64,000 nt of DNA, from assembly GCA_964019695.1 (NCBI GenBank), contig OZ026515.1:77736678-77800677 (forward strand), read 5' to 3'. Both the position numbers and the translations under genes were made by a program. Below the pieces are notes generated by a model. That model did no database searches, was not told the origin of the DNA, and saw only the letters and a program-made list of their open reading frames with translations. This DNA comes from Loripinus fragilis (taxonomy: Eukaryota; Mollusca; Bivalvia; Lucinida; Lucinidae). The first letter of the stretch is position 1. Each line of letters opens with the position of its first letter. Positions 28,320 through 40,685 of this stretch are shown here, in pieces.

Positions 28320-29520
28320 TGATTGGATGGATTAGAGTATATCTATGGTGTAGCATGAATTTTCACATAGTGTAGAGACAGGCAACATTGATAATTATAT
28401 GTTAGCCGCGAAATAAGAGAAGGTTCGAATCCCATTTTATTGCAACCTTTTAATTGGTGATACAATATTTTGTTTCATTTGTTGTGTTGCCTGAAAGTCA
28501 ATATCCTATAAGTTTCGTCAAATTCTACTCATTAATACTTGAGTTAATATTGCCCTCAACTTAGTATAAACAATATAATGCAATAGCTATATTGGCTTTA
28601 TGTGTAATGAACTTCACATTCCCCAAAGTTATTATATCCAACAACTTCTCACTATAGGCCATGATTGCCCAGCATGACAGTGACAAAAATTTGGATATGT
28701 GACGTTTAGTCGAAAACCATTTCACGTACTGTCCATTTCGTCTATTGACCATTTCGCAAATTATGTCGAAAATTTGACAAAACTTCAACCAAAAGCAGTG
28801 ATGGAAAAAAAATATGTTAAAAAAAATTGTTGTGAAAAGGGAAGTCACTGTGTGTATTTGCAATGGCGTGTTCCATTAAGCTGGGGAGCAATGCTGAAAG
28901 TCCCATCACCATACCAAGTTTTGCTCTGACACAAGTACTGAAAACAAGAATCGGTGCAGAATTTAATCATTTGAGAACCAACTTCCAAAGTTTCATCAAA
29001 TAATTAAAATGATACACCAGTGGACGTACGCTGCCACTGTTCAGGAATAACCATATCAGATAGACTCTTGGGTAATGTTGGTACCACCTTACATCGTTGA
29101 TGCTGGATCAGCTGTCGCGCCATGTCCTCTTGTGGGAAGCTACCACGCATTTCAGCAGGAAAAGTCTTTATTGGGGGTTCCGACTGTAACGGACACTTCG
29201 TAGGTGTGACAGTTGGTCGAAAAAAATGCAGCAGAATAAGGTTTTAATTTTTGACCAAGTGTCACACCTGAAACATTTTTTTCGACTAATTGTCACACCC
29301 AAACCACTTTTTAGACAAAGTAACGCTTAGACGGTTACTGAGTTGTGGCCTGTACAGGATTTTTTTTAGGATTTTCAAAAGGGCATTACTCAGAAACTAA
29401 GAAAGGGGGATCAATCATTCTTCTGTGGGACACATTGTCTTGACCTAATATATACTCAGCATAAATGAAAAGTTACCAGTATTGATATTTCGGAAAATAT
29501 ATAATACAGCTTTTTGGCTA
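28320..29520. other. Intergenic DNA, no gene recognised
   Basis: Contains weak matches to family B repeats (AGTATAAACAATATAATGCA; AACAACTTCTCACTATAGGC at 28560-28660) and low-complexity stretches. No supported gene. Confidence 0.5.
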
Positions 29521-29526
29521 CTGTTA

Positions 29527-30431
29527 CGAGGGTTAGTCAAAAATAACTGAGCCCTACCTTATTATATCTTAGCCTGACATTGTAGACAAGAAATGTGATT
29601 ATCTTTTATAAGTATAACATGTCATAGACATTTTTAATCCAAAATAATTACCCCGGTGAAGCTTCTTTTATGGTTGCTAGGCAACTAAAGATCGTCAGTC
29701 AGAGCAATGCGTTCATGATCTCCCCCACCAGGAATATACAGTATGTCTTAAAAAAGCTTGGGGCCTTGATAGTTTTTGTGAAAGCAACATATGTCATATT
29801 GTCTTTTCATTATACTTGGTTTGTATATGTTTAGGTGAACACTTGATTGCATGCGTTGCCTAGCAACAAAATTAGTCAAAATTGCACTAATTTTCAATTA
29901 CATGAGGATTGTGTTGCCATGGAAACAGAATCATTTATGCCAAACAAGGAATTTAATATTTCTGAGGGATTGTTTGTGTATGCCTAACTGCAAAAGCATT
30001 ATATATTTTGTTAAAATCGTTTTAATATGAAAGTGGGTGGGGTAAATTATAGGACTTGGGGCACGTAAAAATTTACTAAATTCTGAAATCAAACTACCAC
30101 AGGATCTATAATTTGGAGTCAGTTGTTTTCTTTTCTGTGGCACTGATTAGGTACATGTAATAGGTATTAAACGACAGTGAATGCAGCATTACATTGGCAT
30201 TATTGTTTCCATGGCAACGCTTAGATATTGATGTATTACAGTGTGAACGCACCCGTTCGTCAGGTCATGTTCGGTTGCCTAGCAACCAGTATATAAAGCC
30301 TACCAACTGATATAAATAAGGTTATTGAATAGATAACATATAACTGCGATGAAATATCATTTAAATATATGTCTATTTTACTTGAATTAAATGTTATACG
30401 GTAGGGCTCAGTTATTTTTGACTAACCCTCG
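29527..30431. mobile_element. Mariner-type TIR element, non-autonomous
   Basis: The left TIR CGAGGGTTAGTCAAAAATAA and the reverse complement of the right end match over about 32 bases without a difference, flanked by TA on each side. CGAGGG..GTCAAAAA is characteristic of mariner termini. The 905-bp interior shows no transposase reading frame. Confidence 0.8.
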
Positions 30432-31060
30432 TACATTCATGTTTCTGGTCAACAGCAAGCTGTTTGGAGAGTTAAAACAGTTACAGGAGCCCTGGAACTA
30501 TGGGGCACGTGATGCACATGCATTTTATGTTTTTCACAGTTTTTTAAGAATTTAAATCATTTTCAGAAGACAACATGCTAGGACATTCCCTAGACATTTT
30601 CATTGAAAACGCCACCAAAATGGTTTAGGTTATCCCATCAAACAGGAAAAATGAGGATCAAACTTTAAGGTAGCACCGAAACTTTGCATTTTCCTACAAA
30701 TGCAATGGAAACTACAGGGGTCCATCAAGGAATGATATATAATGCATTCAGGTGTGATGGATACTGTTTTCCATAGTGGTGATGCATGGGACTCTATGCC
30801 ATAAAATTGAGTGTTGAAGTATCCGCCATTCTTCGTTGAGAATGGACTAAATATTGTCCTATGTTAAGTGTATGTCATTTACTGATAACTTTTCACTGAC
30901 GTTGAGTTTACATTTCTATAAAATATCATGAAGATTTTTTACAGACGGACGGACAGTGCCATGCCATAATACAACTTTTTTCGACACAGGCAATAAAAAG
31001 GAGATCAAACAAAGAAAAGGACTCGACAGTACATACAAGTAAATACCGGAGCAAAAAAAA
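30432..31060. other. Intergenic DNA, no gene recognised
   Basis: No exon seen. A GACGGACGGACAG tract at ~30943 resembles the tetranucleotide part of pearl-like repeats. Confidence 0.45.
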
Positions 31061-31860
31061 AATCCAGCAGTCAAACCCTGATAAGTATGTGTAAAACATG
31101 TGACTCCCACGGCATGACCATTTTTGGTGCCAGGGGTATAATTTGAACAAACTTGGTAGAGGTCCACGAGTTGATGCTACATATCAAGGCTTGTGGTTTC
31201 AGATAAAAAGGGGTTTTTATGTTTAAGTTTTCATTCCGAGAACCCCCAAGGTGGGCCAGTAACATAATTTGAACAAATTTGGTGGAGGTCCACTAGTTGA
31301 TGCTACAAACCAAATATCAAGGCTATATGCCATGATGTTTCAGAGATTTTTAAAGTTTTCATTTCGAAAATCTATTTTTAGCCAATAGTTGGCAATCCGA
31401 ATCAAAAAAAGATGCATATTTTTGATTTCATTGGCATTTTTGAGTACATTTGTTAGACCACTTTTAACATAATATTTAGCATGTGTACAGAGCCATAGGG
31501 GTGGATGCCAAGTCTGAATTTGCATATGAAGGCCAGAAATTAGGTCAAAGGTCATTGAGTGCAAAAATGAGAAAATATGTATTACTGTAAAACAACTTTA
31601 TCTTTTTACATGTAAACATATTTTGTTTCGAGCCAAATTTTGTATGCTTATAGTTATAAGTCTGAAAAACATTGAGAAAGTTTTTTTTATAACTAAATGT
31701 TCATATGTTGACTTTAAAATGGGGTCAAAGGTCATCAAGTGCAATAATCGGAGCATTTTTACAAACTGTGTTTCTTTTTTTCTCTGGTCCAACAACAAGA
31801 TGCTTTTTAAACTTTAAAAAGGGTAGCAGTCTTTCAGAAGGCTTAAATTAACATCTTTAT
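31060..31860 (+). repeat. Interspersed repeat, inverted partner of 34860-35400
   Basis: Holds two direct repeats (ATAATTTGAACAAA...GGTCCAC...TTGATGCTAC at 31137 and 31266). The stretch GGCATTTTTGAGTACATTTG...GGGGTGGATGCCAAGTCTG is found inverted at 35080-35190. Confidence 0.55.
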
Positions 31861-34480
31861 CATTAAAGAAACCCCTTTGGAAGCATCTTTTTATGGATTT
31901 TACAAAGACAAACATCGTAAGTTTTGTGCAATTCTGACAGAAATTCTCCCTCAATTGGCAAAACTGAGATACACTGGCTACTTTGAGAGTTTACTGCACC
32001 TCTCAGAGAGTAAAACTACTTTCAGTTTGGGACATGTTTTGGGGCCTTAGAAACCCATAATTTAATAACTTTTCTGTGGTCATTTTTCTATAAATCACCT
32101 GTAATCAACGTTACCCTTCTGGCATTGAAAATAACAGTACACACAGTACAAGGCTAATGTTGATTTATTTCAATAGTATTAGTGAAACAGTTTAAGCATT
32201 AAATGTTTAAACTAGACATAAAAATCAATTGCATACATCTGTGATATGTATTTCTGCTCGTCAGCGATACGTATGTTACATTTTATACTAAATTGCAGAT
32301 AATGACTACAAATTACATGTATTAGAATAAACCATGATACCTGACCTGAAATATACATGATATTGATCTATATTCTATTTGAATTTTTTTTATATACTTG
32401 AAGTTGTTTATAACTTTTAACTTGTAATGAAGTGAAATCAAGTCAATATTTTAATATGCTAATTAGTATGTAATTTGTACTGGCTTCAGCATGTAACACA
32501 TACTTGTAGCTGCTTACAGATTCATTTTTCTATTATTTACATTGCATTGGAATTGTCAAAATATCTTTCATAATGAAATCAAATAATAACTATATTATCA
32601 ATAATGAATCTTAAATTGCTGCACATATATTATTGAGGTAACGTAGGTAACAAAAGGTGCCTTACATAAATGGATAAAGGTAGTAAATTGTTGTTAGGCT
32701 TATATAAAATTTGGGTCTGCTCTCCGCAATTTGCTTACACATACTACACACATTATTTTCTATATAAGACTTAATTTAAAAGAGTGCTATGGGTTGGTCT
32801 GCAATATGTGAATGTGGCATTTCCTGGTCCTACTCAGTTACTTTTTGTAATTTGCTTGCTTCTTTTACATTCATATTGCAGTTTCAGATTTCTACCAATG
32901 GTACATAACGATAAACATGCAATCTACATCATGATTTAAATATTGACTTAATATCAATAATTTACTTAAAATAGCATAGCAGTATTTCATACATCTAGTG
33001 GCAAGGCAGGAATCAAGGCAGGGGTAGTGCTGAGTGTCTTCTATAGCAGGTATAGGTTTTTGAAGATTGCAAATATAACATCGCAGTACAGAACCAGCAT
33101 GGTTTATGTCCAAATATAGGATGTTACATAGATCTAGTATTAAAGATTTTCCCTGTATGCTGAATTCTTTCAATTTTCACTTTTCACTGTTGACAATTAC
33201 ATTTATAAATTAATTTATCATCTGTCCCCATTAGAATCTTCTATGTTTTGTTGATCTAGATTTCATATCATATTGTAATGATGATTATCTTATTATATTC
33301 TGCAGCAATTCTGATAAAAACTATTCTGCTTGTTAATTATCTTAGACTAAGGTTGGATCTGCTTGTTAATTATCTTAGACTAAGGTTGGTTGAGGTAAGG
33401 TTACCTGAGCCATGTAGCAGTCTTGTAAAACATCTGAATATATTTCATGGTAACATAAACAACAAATCATTTGAATGTTAGTGATAATTTATTTTAAAGA
33501 TCAGTTAACTGTTTTATTCTTATGCATAAAAGAAAGACATGACTCCCAAAATTCACTAGTATGGTTTGCATTTCTGAAACTCACAGATTAAACTGAATGT
33601 TGAAAAAGTAGTGTCACACGCAGCTGATTTCTTTGCTTTTCTTATTCACAAGGTAGTTTGGTTTTAGTTTTGTTTATGCACTATTTGATTTTGTTGAGCT
33701 ATTTGTAACCCTAAGTACATGTTTTATATATGTCTTATGAAAAGTGAGTTATGGTCTGTTTGTTGGTTTTAAAAGGTTTACTAAATTAGGCTTATTGTGA
33801 TAGTATTAAATATATATGCAAAACCATCGAAAATGTGAACAACATTGCTGACAACAGCATGCAGAAAGCATTTTAAGCATAAACTTGCTTACTCTTGTAC
33901 CTATATCCTTGTAAATATTTGTGAAGACTAACACTGTTTGAGGACTGTCTTGTATATAGTGAAAGGAAAGTAGTTCAGTTTTATTTCAAGAGTAATGCCA
34001 TATTAAAACTACACATTTCGAGTATGTTACCAGTTACAAGTGCAATCCAATCTGATATATTGCACTTGTATCTATGAGCAGTATATGTATACATTAATGT
34101 AAGTCACCTACCCTATATGCAATCAATCCCTGTCTTAGCAAATTGTCATGGTTAACAGATAGATTCTACACTAGAACAGGCGAGTTAGCTACCTTAGGAT
34201 CTTATATACATCAAGCAAATTGGAGATGTTAAACCAATGGATTATGCTAGTAAATGTACATATTAGATAACTATTTGAGGACACATTTTCTCTAAATAAA
34301 TGAGAAAAGAAATATATTTTAGTCCTATAAGCATGAGATCATGGCCAAGTCCTTCTTGAAAGCTGTAGCTAGGAACATATACCTTTGAGAAATGACTCAA
34401 TTTCAGATGGTAAAATGTAACGTAAGTAACAACTTAAACACATCTTATGTATAAAAGGATAGATAATTGCATAAAATGAC
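31861..34480. other. AT-rich intergenic DNA, no gene recognised
   Basis: No exon or ORF can be supported over 2.6 kb. It carries isolated GTAAC-type motifs (CAACGTTAC at 32107, TACGTATGTTAC at 32270, GTAACGTAGGTAAC at 32638, GTAACGTAAGTAAC at 34419) and a fragment GGGTTGGTCTGC at 32789 shared with 57667 and 62117. Confidence 0.5.
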
Positions 34481-34484
34481 GTAT

Positions 34485-34750
34485 ACATACAAAGCATTAA
34501 GCAAAAAAATTCTTTAAAATGAAATGGTTATTCCTAGTTGTATTACATTTTAATTGATTTTATACAGTAACGTATTTTACATGCCTATCATGAATATTTG
34601 GCCACGGGAAACTGGGTACATACAAAGCATTAAGCAAAAAAAAAATTCTTTAAAATGAAATGGTTATTCCTAGTTGTATTACATTTTAATTGATTTTATA
34701 CAGTAACGTATTTTACATGCCTATTATGAATATTTGGCCACGGGAAACTT
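34485..34750 (+). repeat. Near-perfect tandem duplication, 2 x 133 bp
   Basis: ACATACAAAGCATTAAGC...GGCCACGGGAAACT occurs twice back to back with only an A-run length change and a base or two of difference, so it is recent. Confidence 0.85.
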
Positions 34751-34859
34751 GGTAAATCTTTGCTTTCCAAACAGGATAGACACACCTAGCAGGATAGCAA
34801 TGTAATTATTCTTCCATTAGGATAGAAGGGAACTTAAAATTTGAATTTTGCCCCTATAT

Positions 34860-35400
34860 AAATAAAATATTGCTACAATTTTCACCGATTTTGCACTTAA
34901 ATGACCTTTGATCCAAACACACATCATGCCTTGATGATGCTGTTTGTTTATATAGCATGGCTATATTATCCAAAAGAGATTTTGCATTATTTTGAATCAT
35001 AATTTTGGATAGCTAATTGATAAAAAAGCTAAACTCTGATGTATATACAAAAATTTTAACTCAGTTGACCTTTGACCTAATTCTGGGACTTTGGGGCATT
35101 TCCAGACTTGGCATCCACCCCTATCCTTCTTAAAACACATCAAGATACACTTTGAGCATGGATGCCAAAATGTACTCAAAAATGCCAACAGAATTTTTTT
35201 TTCAGGCTCTGGATGGCCAACTACAATGTAACCTAGATATGCAACAGACTGAACACATTTGAACAATTATAAGGATCATTAATCCCTGCCAAATTTGGTC
35301 AAAATCCAGCTAGTAGTTTAGGAGATGTCCTTTGTGGCAACTGTTGATGGACGGTGAACGACACATGGCTGACATCCAACGATCACAATAGCTCACCTTG
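34860..35400 (-). repeat. Interspersed repeat, inverted partner of 31060-31860
   Basis: CCAGACTTGGCATCCACCCC and TGCCAAAATGTACTCAAAAA are the reverse complement of the 31435-31530 segment. It ends ATGGACGGTGAACG...AATAGCTCACCTTGAG, the end type of the AGCTCAC family. Confidence 0.55.
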
Positions 35401-35830
35401 AGCCAAAGAAACAATAACTCTGGATTTTTATTAATTTTACTAGAATGTTAAACTGTTTAATTTTGAGCAAATGAAAACATGCAAAATACATATATAATAC
35501 TGTAATATCCCCATTCATGAAACATTTGGCCGGTCTGAGTGCAGCAGGGGTAATTAAAGCATCACAAATACAGCACAATACCTGCCACAATAAATTTTGT
35601 TAATAACATTGCTTAAACAAAATTAAGTTGAATTTGATAGCATGAGACTTAACAGAAATGATATTTTGCTGTGAATCATTACTCTTTAGGAAATGGATAA
35701 AACTCAACTAAGATCCTCCACAAGCAATATGTATATACAAAATTTGGTTGAAATATTTGTTGTCTAGATATCTAGCAAAAACCAATGGACGAAAACAAAA
35801 TACAGGTCAGTACACGAGATATTGGTAATT
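35401..35830. other. Intergenic DNA, nothing recognised
   Basis: AT-rich, without supported genes or repeats. Confidence 0.45.
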
Positions 35831-35831
35831 C

Positions 35832-36070
35832 ATGGGTGAAAGTTCAAAATTTCCAAAATCCTGAACTTTTGAAATTTAAACTTGCAATTTTTAAAGCCTA
35901 CAAAAATTAATAATTTCATGTTTCAATAGTTTATTGTGTTTAGATAATCTGAAAATTTATCAGAGAAGCTATTATAATCTACCTAATTCAGCATTTTGAG
36001 GGTGACTTTCCATAGAAAGTTGGCCACAAAATCCTGAATTCAGGATTAATCCTGAAAACTTTCACCCATG
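35832..36070. mobile_element. MITE, GGGTGAAAGTT family, copy 2
   Basis: CATGGGTGAAAGTTCAAAAT at the left and AAAACTTTCACCCATG at the right, with GGTGACTTTCC/GAAAGTTGGCC inner arms. Confidence 0.75.
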
Positions 36071-36218
36071 GTAAATATAAGAGTTGACACATTAAAGCTT
36101 CATATAACAGCTCAAACGGAGGTGACCAGTGGAGCTAGAGACCTAATTTGGGGTCTAAATCTTTATCTACAACTATACTTTGTGTATGTGAGCATCAAAG
36201 GCTCTGGCAAGTCTGAGT

Positions 36219-37293
36219 CAATTCGTCGCTTCAGTGCTATAGTGTTCTATCTACCATTGCACAATTTTTGTGAAAAATGAGTTTGAAAATTTGTGCATTT
36301 GAAATTTTGTGCCTTATTTATCACAGACCTTTGAATCATACCAGAGGGTTAGAATATATACATACAGTGTAAATGACCTTGGTTTTGAAGCAATTTGTAC
36401 AGAAATATGGAATTTATGGGCATTTTACAGCTTGCAGATAGAGCATTTAATGCCCTAAAAATCGCCTGCGTTCAGTGCTATAGTGTTCTTTATTTTCCTA
36501 CAGCTTATTAGTCTGTTTATGGAGTCAATTTATATACTAGTCTGAACAGAAATGATTATTTGTACCTAAAAGTAGCAGATTTAGTCATTTATTTGGCATA
36601 ACAGTACCAAACCGCACAGATAATGCCATCAAAATTTATGTAAGGGAGGTAATCTGTTTCTACAGTTGTTTTTTCTGCCAATGGGGTCAATGTGAATACT
36701 ATTTCAGACTGAACTGATTATTTGGTCCCAAAAGAAGCAGATTTAACCATTAATTTGTAATTACATCAACAAATTACTTCAATTAAAGCAGTTTTAATAT
36801 GTGTAAGGGAGGTAATCTGTTTCTACAGCTTATTATTCTGTCCATGGATCAATTTGCGTTATATTTTTGACTGAGCAGATTATTTGGACCTAAAAGTAGC
36901 CGATATAGCCAATAGTTCGTCATAAGACCAGCAAACCACTTCAATTTAGGAAATTTAAATTTATGTGAGGGAGGTAACTGCAATTTTTAACAATTTCTCC
37001 AAGTGAAGTGACTTTATGTAGATAGAACATTATGACACTGAACTTACCCAGTCACGTGACATAATTATCATTGGCCATTGGATGAAATCACTTAGAACAG
37101 TATAGCACTGAACGAAATTGTCTTTTTGTAGATAGAACAGAAAAGCACAGCCATTTTAAGCTTACTGGGAGGAGATAGGCAAATGAAACCTTCACCAGTA
37201 GATAGAACATTTGATCCCCTTTCCAACGGTATGCTTAACTCATTTTTGACCAAAATGTCACTTAGAACACTATAGTACTGAAGTGACGAATTG
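36219..37293. mobile_element. TIR element with internal copies of the terminal motif
   Basis: The left end CAATTCGTCGCTTCAGTGCT...ATAGTGTTCTA matches the inverted right end CAATTCGTCACTTCAGTACT. The motif TTCAGTGCTATAGTGTTC recurs inside in both orientations at ~36472 and ~37098, with partial forms at 37022 and 37132. The middle has three ~130-bp repeats (GGGAGGTAATCTGTTTCTAC). Non-coding. Confidence 0.7.
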
Positions 37294-37884
37294 CACAGGT
37301 GACAAGTACTAGAATCTCATGTACTGGCCCATATAATTTTCTCAATTTTCTTTGTATATACAAAGTTCCATCAACACTCAACCATTTAATATGAAAACAA
37401 TGAGAAAGACATTTGTACACAAAAAAGGGCTTTAGTACTGTTGGAAATTTCAAACAAACAAATTGTCGTGGTCTTATCCTAGATAATACTACGTAATACA
37501 TATAAACAACATATTATCAGTAGACCCTGATCAGTCACAGTGCTTTAAGCAACCAATGAGGGCATGCACTTCATTAAAATGACTGCCTGACAGTTGGTCT
37601 AAAACTGTTTTGTTACATGACCATTTCTTCTAAGCAACAGTTTGTCTAAAAAGCTAAAAAAAAGTTATTCTAGATGCGACACTTTGTTAAAAATTTATTT
37701 GCAAAAAAGATCCTTCTGCGTATCAGCACAATATTTTATAATAATTGATGATAAAATATACTGGCAATATGAGGACAGCCAGTGCAAGGGTCAGATAATT
37801 ACATTTAAGTAAAGATGACCAGACACACCACACATGGCCCATGAGGTGCTAGTGCCAATAGCAAGATTTAATGAAGCAGCCAGT
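37294..37884. other. Intergenic DNA, nothing recognised
   Basis: No gene, RNA or repeat structure that I can support. Confidence 0.45.
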
Positions 37885-37978
37885 TTAGATTTGATTTTTT
37901 ACGTCCCAGTCAACAATTTTTCAGTTATTTCGGGATGGGTCTTTCTGGGTTGAACCAGTACTAAGCAATGAAGCAGCC
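37885..37978 (-). mobile_element. SINE tail fragment
   Basis: Only the 3' part of the SINE (GATTTTTTACGTCCCAGTCA...GGTTGAACCAGTACTAAGCA on the + strand); the tRNA-like head is missing. Confidence 0.7.
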
Positions 37979-38510
37979 AGTACCAATCAATAACAATGAC
38001 AGAGGAATCGATATGACAGTCTCTCCATTCCAATTCAAACCACGATCTTATCATAATTATTTAACAAATAAGAATAAACTATTAATAAATAAAATCTTAA
38101 AAGAACATGCTTTCCGATGGTATCAATTTTATTCACTTGTGTAATAGACCTGTTGCGTTATAGGGATTTCAAATAAGGCGACATATAATTTTCAGAAAAT
38201 GTGTCTAATGGCAGTCCTCGACCTTGAACATATGCCAATTTTAAAAATACATAAATAACCAACCAATTGTCCTACAAAAAATATTTTAGCTTGCATAAAT
38301 GAGGATAAATATAGAAATGACCATTTGAAAAAGAACAGAATAAAGACAGGCACTTGTCATTTTTGTATGATTTTATAAAATCAGCTCTTTTTTAGAAGCA
38401 TTGATTAACCTGCTCTCAGCTCCTTCCTATGGACCTATGTATAGCATTGAAAGAGACAATACATCTATCATGTATTATTTATAATGATACAGCACATGAC
38501 TAAACTTTTC
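37979..38510. other. Intergenic DNA, nothing recognised
   Basis: No supported features. Confidence 0.45.
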
Positions 38511-38926
38511 CAGGGTTCATACAGACAAGATTGTGTAAAATTCAAGGACTTTTCAAGGACTTCTAAAATACTTTCCTACTGTTTTCAAGGACTGAAAACT
38601 TAGGAAAAATACTGATTTACACATTAAAATTCTACTTCTGAAGTGTTAGAGTCCATTACTAAAGATATAAGTTTAAGATAATTAGTATAAAATTGTTGTG
38701 CCTTTTTTTGGTGCAGCATATGCTGCACCAAATAAAGGCACCATAATTTTATACTGATTAAGGTCTCCAAAAACACTGTTGTATCCTCCTGGAAATGGTA
38801 AAATTCAAGGACTTTTCAAGGCCTTTGAGTGTTTTTTCAAGTACTTTTCAAGGCAAATTTAATTTTCAAGGACTTTTCAAGACAGTCCTGTATATTCAAG
38901 CACCTTTCAAGTCTGTGCGAACCCTG
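38511..38926. mobile_element. MITE, CAGGGTTC family
   Basis: CAGGGTTCATACAGACAAGA at the left and CTTTCAAGTCTGTGCGAACCCTG at the right. Internal AAGGACTTTTCAAGGACTT motifs repeat near both ends. A central palindrome (TTAGTATAAAATT...GGTGCAGCATATGCTGCACC...) spans 38678-38760. Confidence 0.75.
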
Positions 38927-38998
38927 TTTACTTATCCCATATGCCTAAAATCACTCTGACGTTCAACATGCATGTGACACTATCTAATGAGGCTAGAG

Positions 38999-39241
38999 GC
39001 ATGGGTGCAAGTTCAAAATTTCCAAAATCCTGAACTTTTGAAATTCAAATTTTAAAACTTGCAGTTTGCCTTCAAAATATTTATATTTCAAGTTTAAATG
39101 GTTAACTGTTTTTAGATAAACTGTAAATATCTCAGAAAATCTATTGTAATCTGCCTAATTCAGTATTTTGAGGCTACTTTCTATGGAAAATCAGCCTCAA
39201 AATGCTGAATTCAGAAATAATCCTGAAAACTTTCACTCATG
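38999..39241. mobile_element. MITE, GGGTGAAAGTT family, copy 3
   Basis: GCATGGGTGCAAGTTCAAAA at the left, AAAACTTTCACTCATG at the right. Confidence 0.75.
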
Positions 39242-40020
39242 TAGAGGTCATATTTTTTAGTCTGAGCTTACAGCTACTTATTCGGCTTGTGTATGCAGCA
39301 ATAGTGGCTCTACTGCCCAGATGTACAGACTCGTCTGAGCCTTTGCTGCAATTGGGAAAGTCCAGCACAATTCGAGAATCAAGCCGCCTGTGTACGTAAG
39401 GCCCATTACGCATAGTACTATGTGCGAAAAAGCTACATTTTGTTAGCCGGAACTGGCTTCAGCAAATTTAGTTCTGTAGCATGTGGGTTCAGCTGTATTC
39501 AAATCCATTATTCTGACACACAGAATAAATGATGTTTATGTGTGTTTTTTTCTATAAAATATCGCTATAGCATTATTTTATTGAAAAAAAAACAACACTT
39601 CATTTATAGCATCTTGTGGAATGTAGCCATTTGTTTCGCTGCAATCAAACTTGTTATTGTATTGGCATGGTTATTGTGATGTCAGCTCCACTTTATGTAA
39701 TGTCAGCGTCACATTATCAAAGTAGATCCTCGATGTGCATCCGAGGTCTGATTTCACAGAATTGTCTGAGGCATTGCCCGTTGCCTTTGCTGGTCATTAA
39801 TGATACCAAACATCTTGGGTGCTGGCCCATATTTAATAAATGTCCATATATAATTTAACAAACTAGGCAACCAAATATAATATGAATTTAACAAACTAAC
39901 AACTAAAGATAGAAACTATGTAATATGCTCTCTGATTAACATGGTAAATATATTAAAATTATTTCAATGGAGCACTTTATTAGTATATGATTAATGTTCT
40001 AAAATTTCAAACACTTTTCT
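39242..40020. other. Intergenic DNA, nothing recognised
   Basis: No gene or clear repeat supported. Confidence 0.45.
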
Positions 40021-40049
40021 CTTTCTGTTCTCAAATAAAATGTTGGTTA

Positions 40050-40185
40050 TGAGGGCTGGAATTCACAAAATGTGTGTCAAAACAGCAAACAGGGAAACTC
40101 CTGACTAGACGGATTCTTCAGAAACCTGTTTGCCTAGGCCTTTTTGGCTGGCAACAAGTGTTCCGAATTTTAGAACATTTACCGT
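40050..40185 (+). repeat. Dispersed repeat, copy of 27600-27765
   Basis: GGGCTGGAATTCACAAAATG...AACAGCAAACAGGGAAACTC...TTTTTGGCTGGCAACAAGTG, colinear with 27605-27745. Confidence 0.55.
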
Positions 40186-40364
40186 ACCTTGTATACATGG
40201 GTTTTGGAAAAGATTCATCAACTTATTCAAAAGGTTTAACTTAGCTTGATGTTAAGGTACAAGTAATGAAAAACAAGATGTGTTTACAAACACAAATGCC
40301 CACGAAACATGCAGTACACAGAAGAGCTATACTGAACTATTATTAGCCTTACTGAACTAATATT

Positions 40365-40600
40365 TGAGCCGCAACATGAGATTTCCAACAATGTGGTATT
40401 TGCATTCAGCAAAGACTCAGACCAGCCTGCGTTTACGCCAGTCTGATCAGAGCCTTTGCTAGTCACTTGAATATTCTATGAATATTAAGCTTATGACTGA
40501 ACATCATTTGGAGTATCTAAGCTTAAAAGGAGGCACAGGCTTGTCTGAGTCTATACTTGTCAAAATGCCACACTGTTGGTAATCACATGTCGTGGCTCAT
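40365..40600. mobile_element. MITE, TGAGCCGCAACATGAGATTT family, copy 1
   Basis: TIR TGAGCCGCAACATGAGATTT...CCAACAATGTGG, with an inverse at the right (CACACTGTTGG...TCACATGTCGTGGCTCAT). Copies at 43123-43363 and 49157-49386. Confidence 0.75.
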
Positions 40601-40685
40601 TAATCTATTTTCCAAAGAAGATCAACTTTAAAGCTGATCACTACTTTTCATCTATTTTCAAAAAAGTAGTTCAAAGTTCAAGGTA

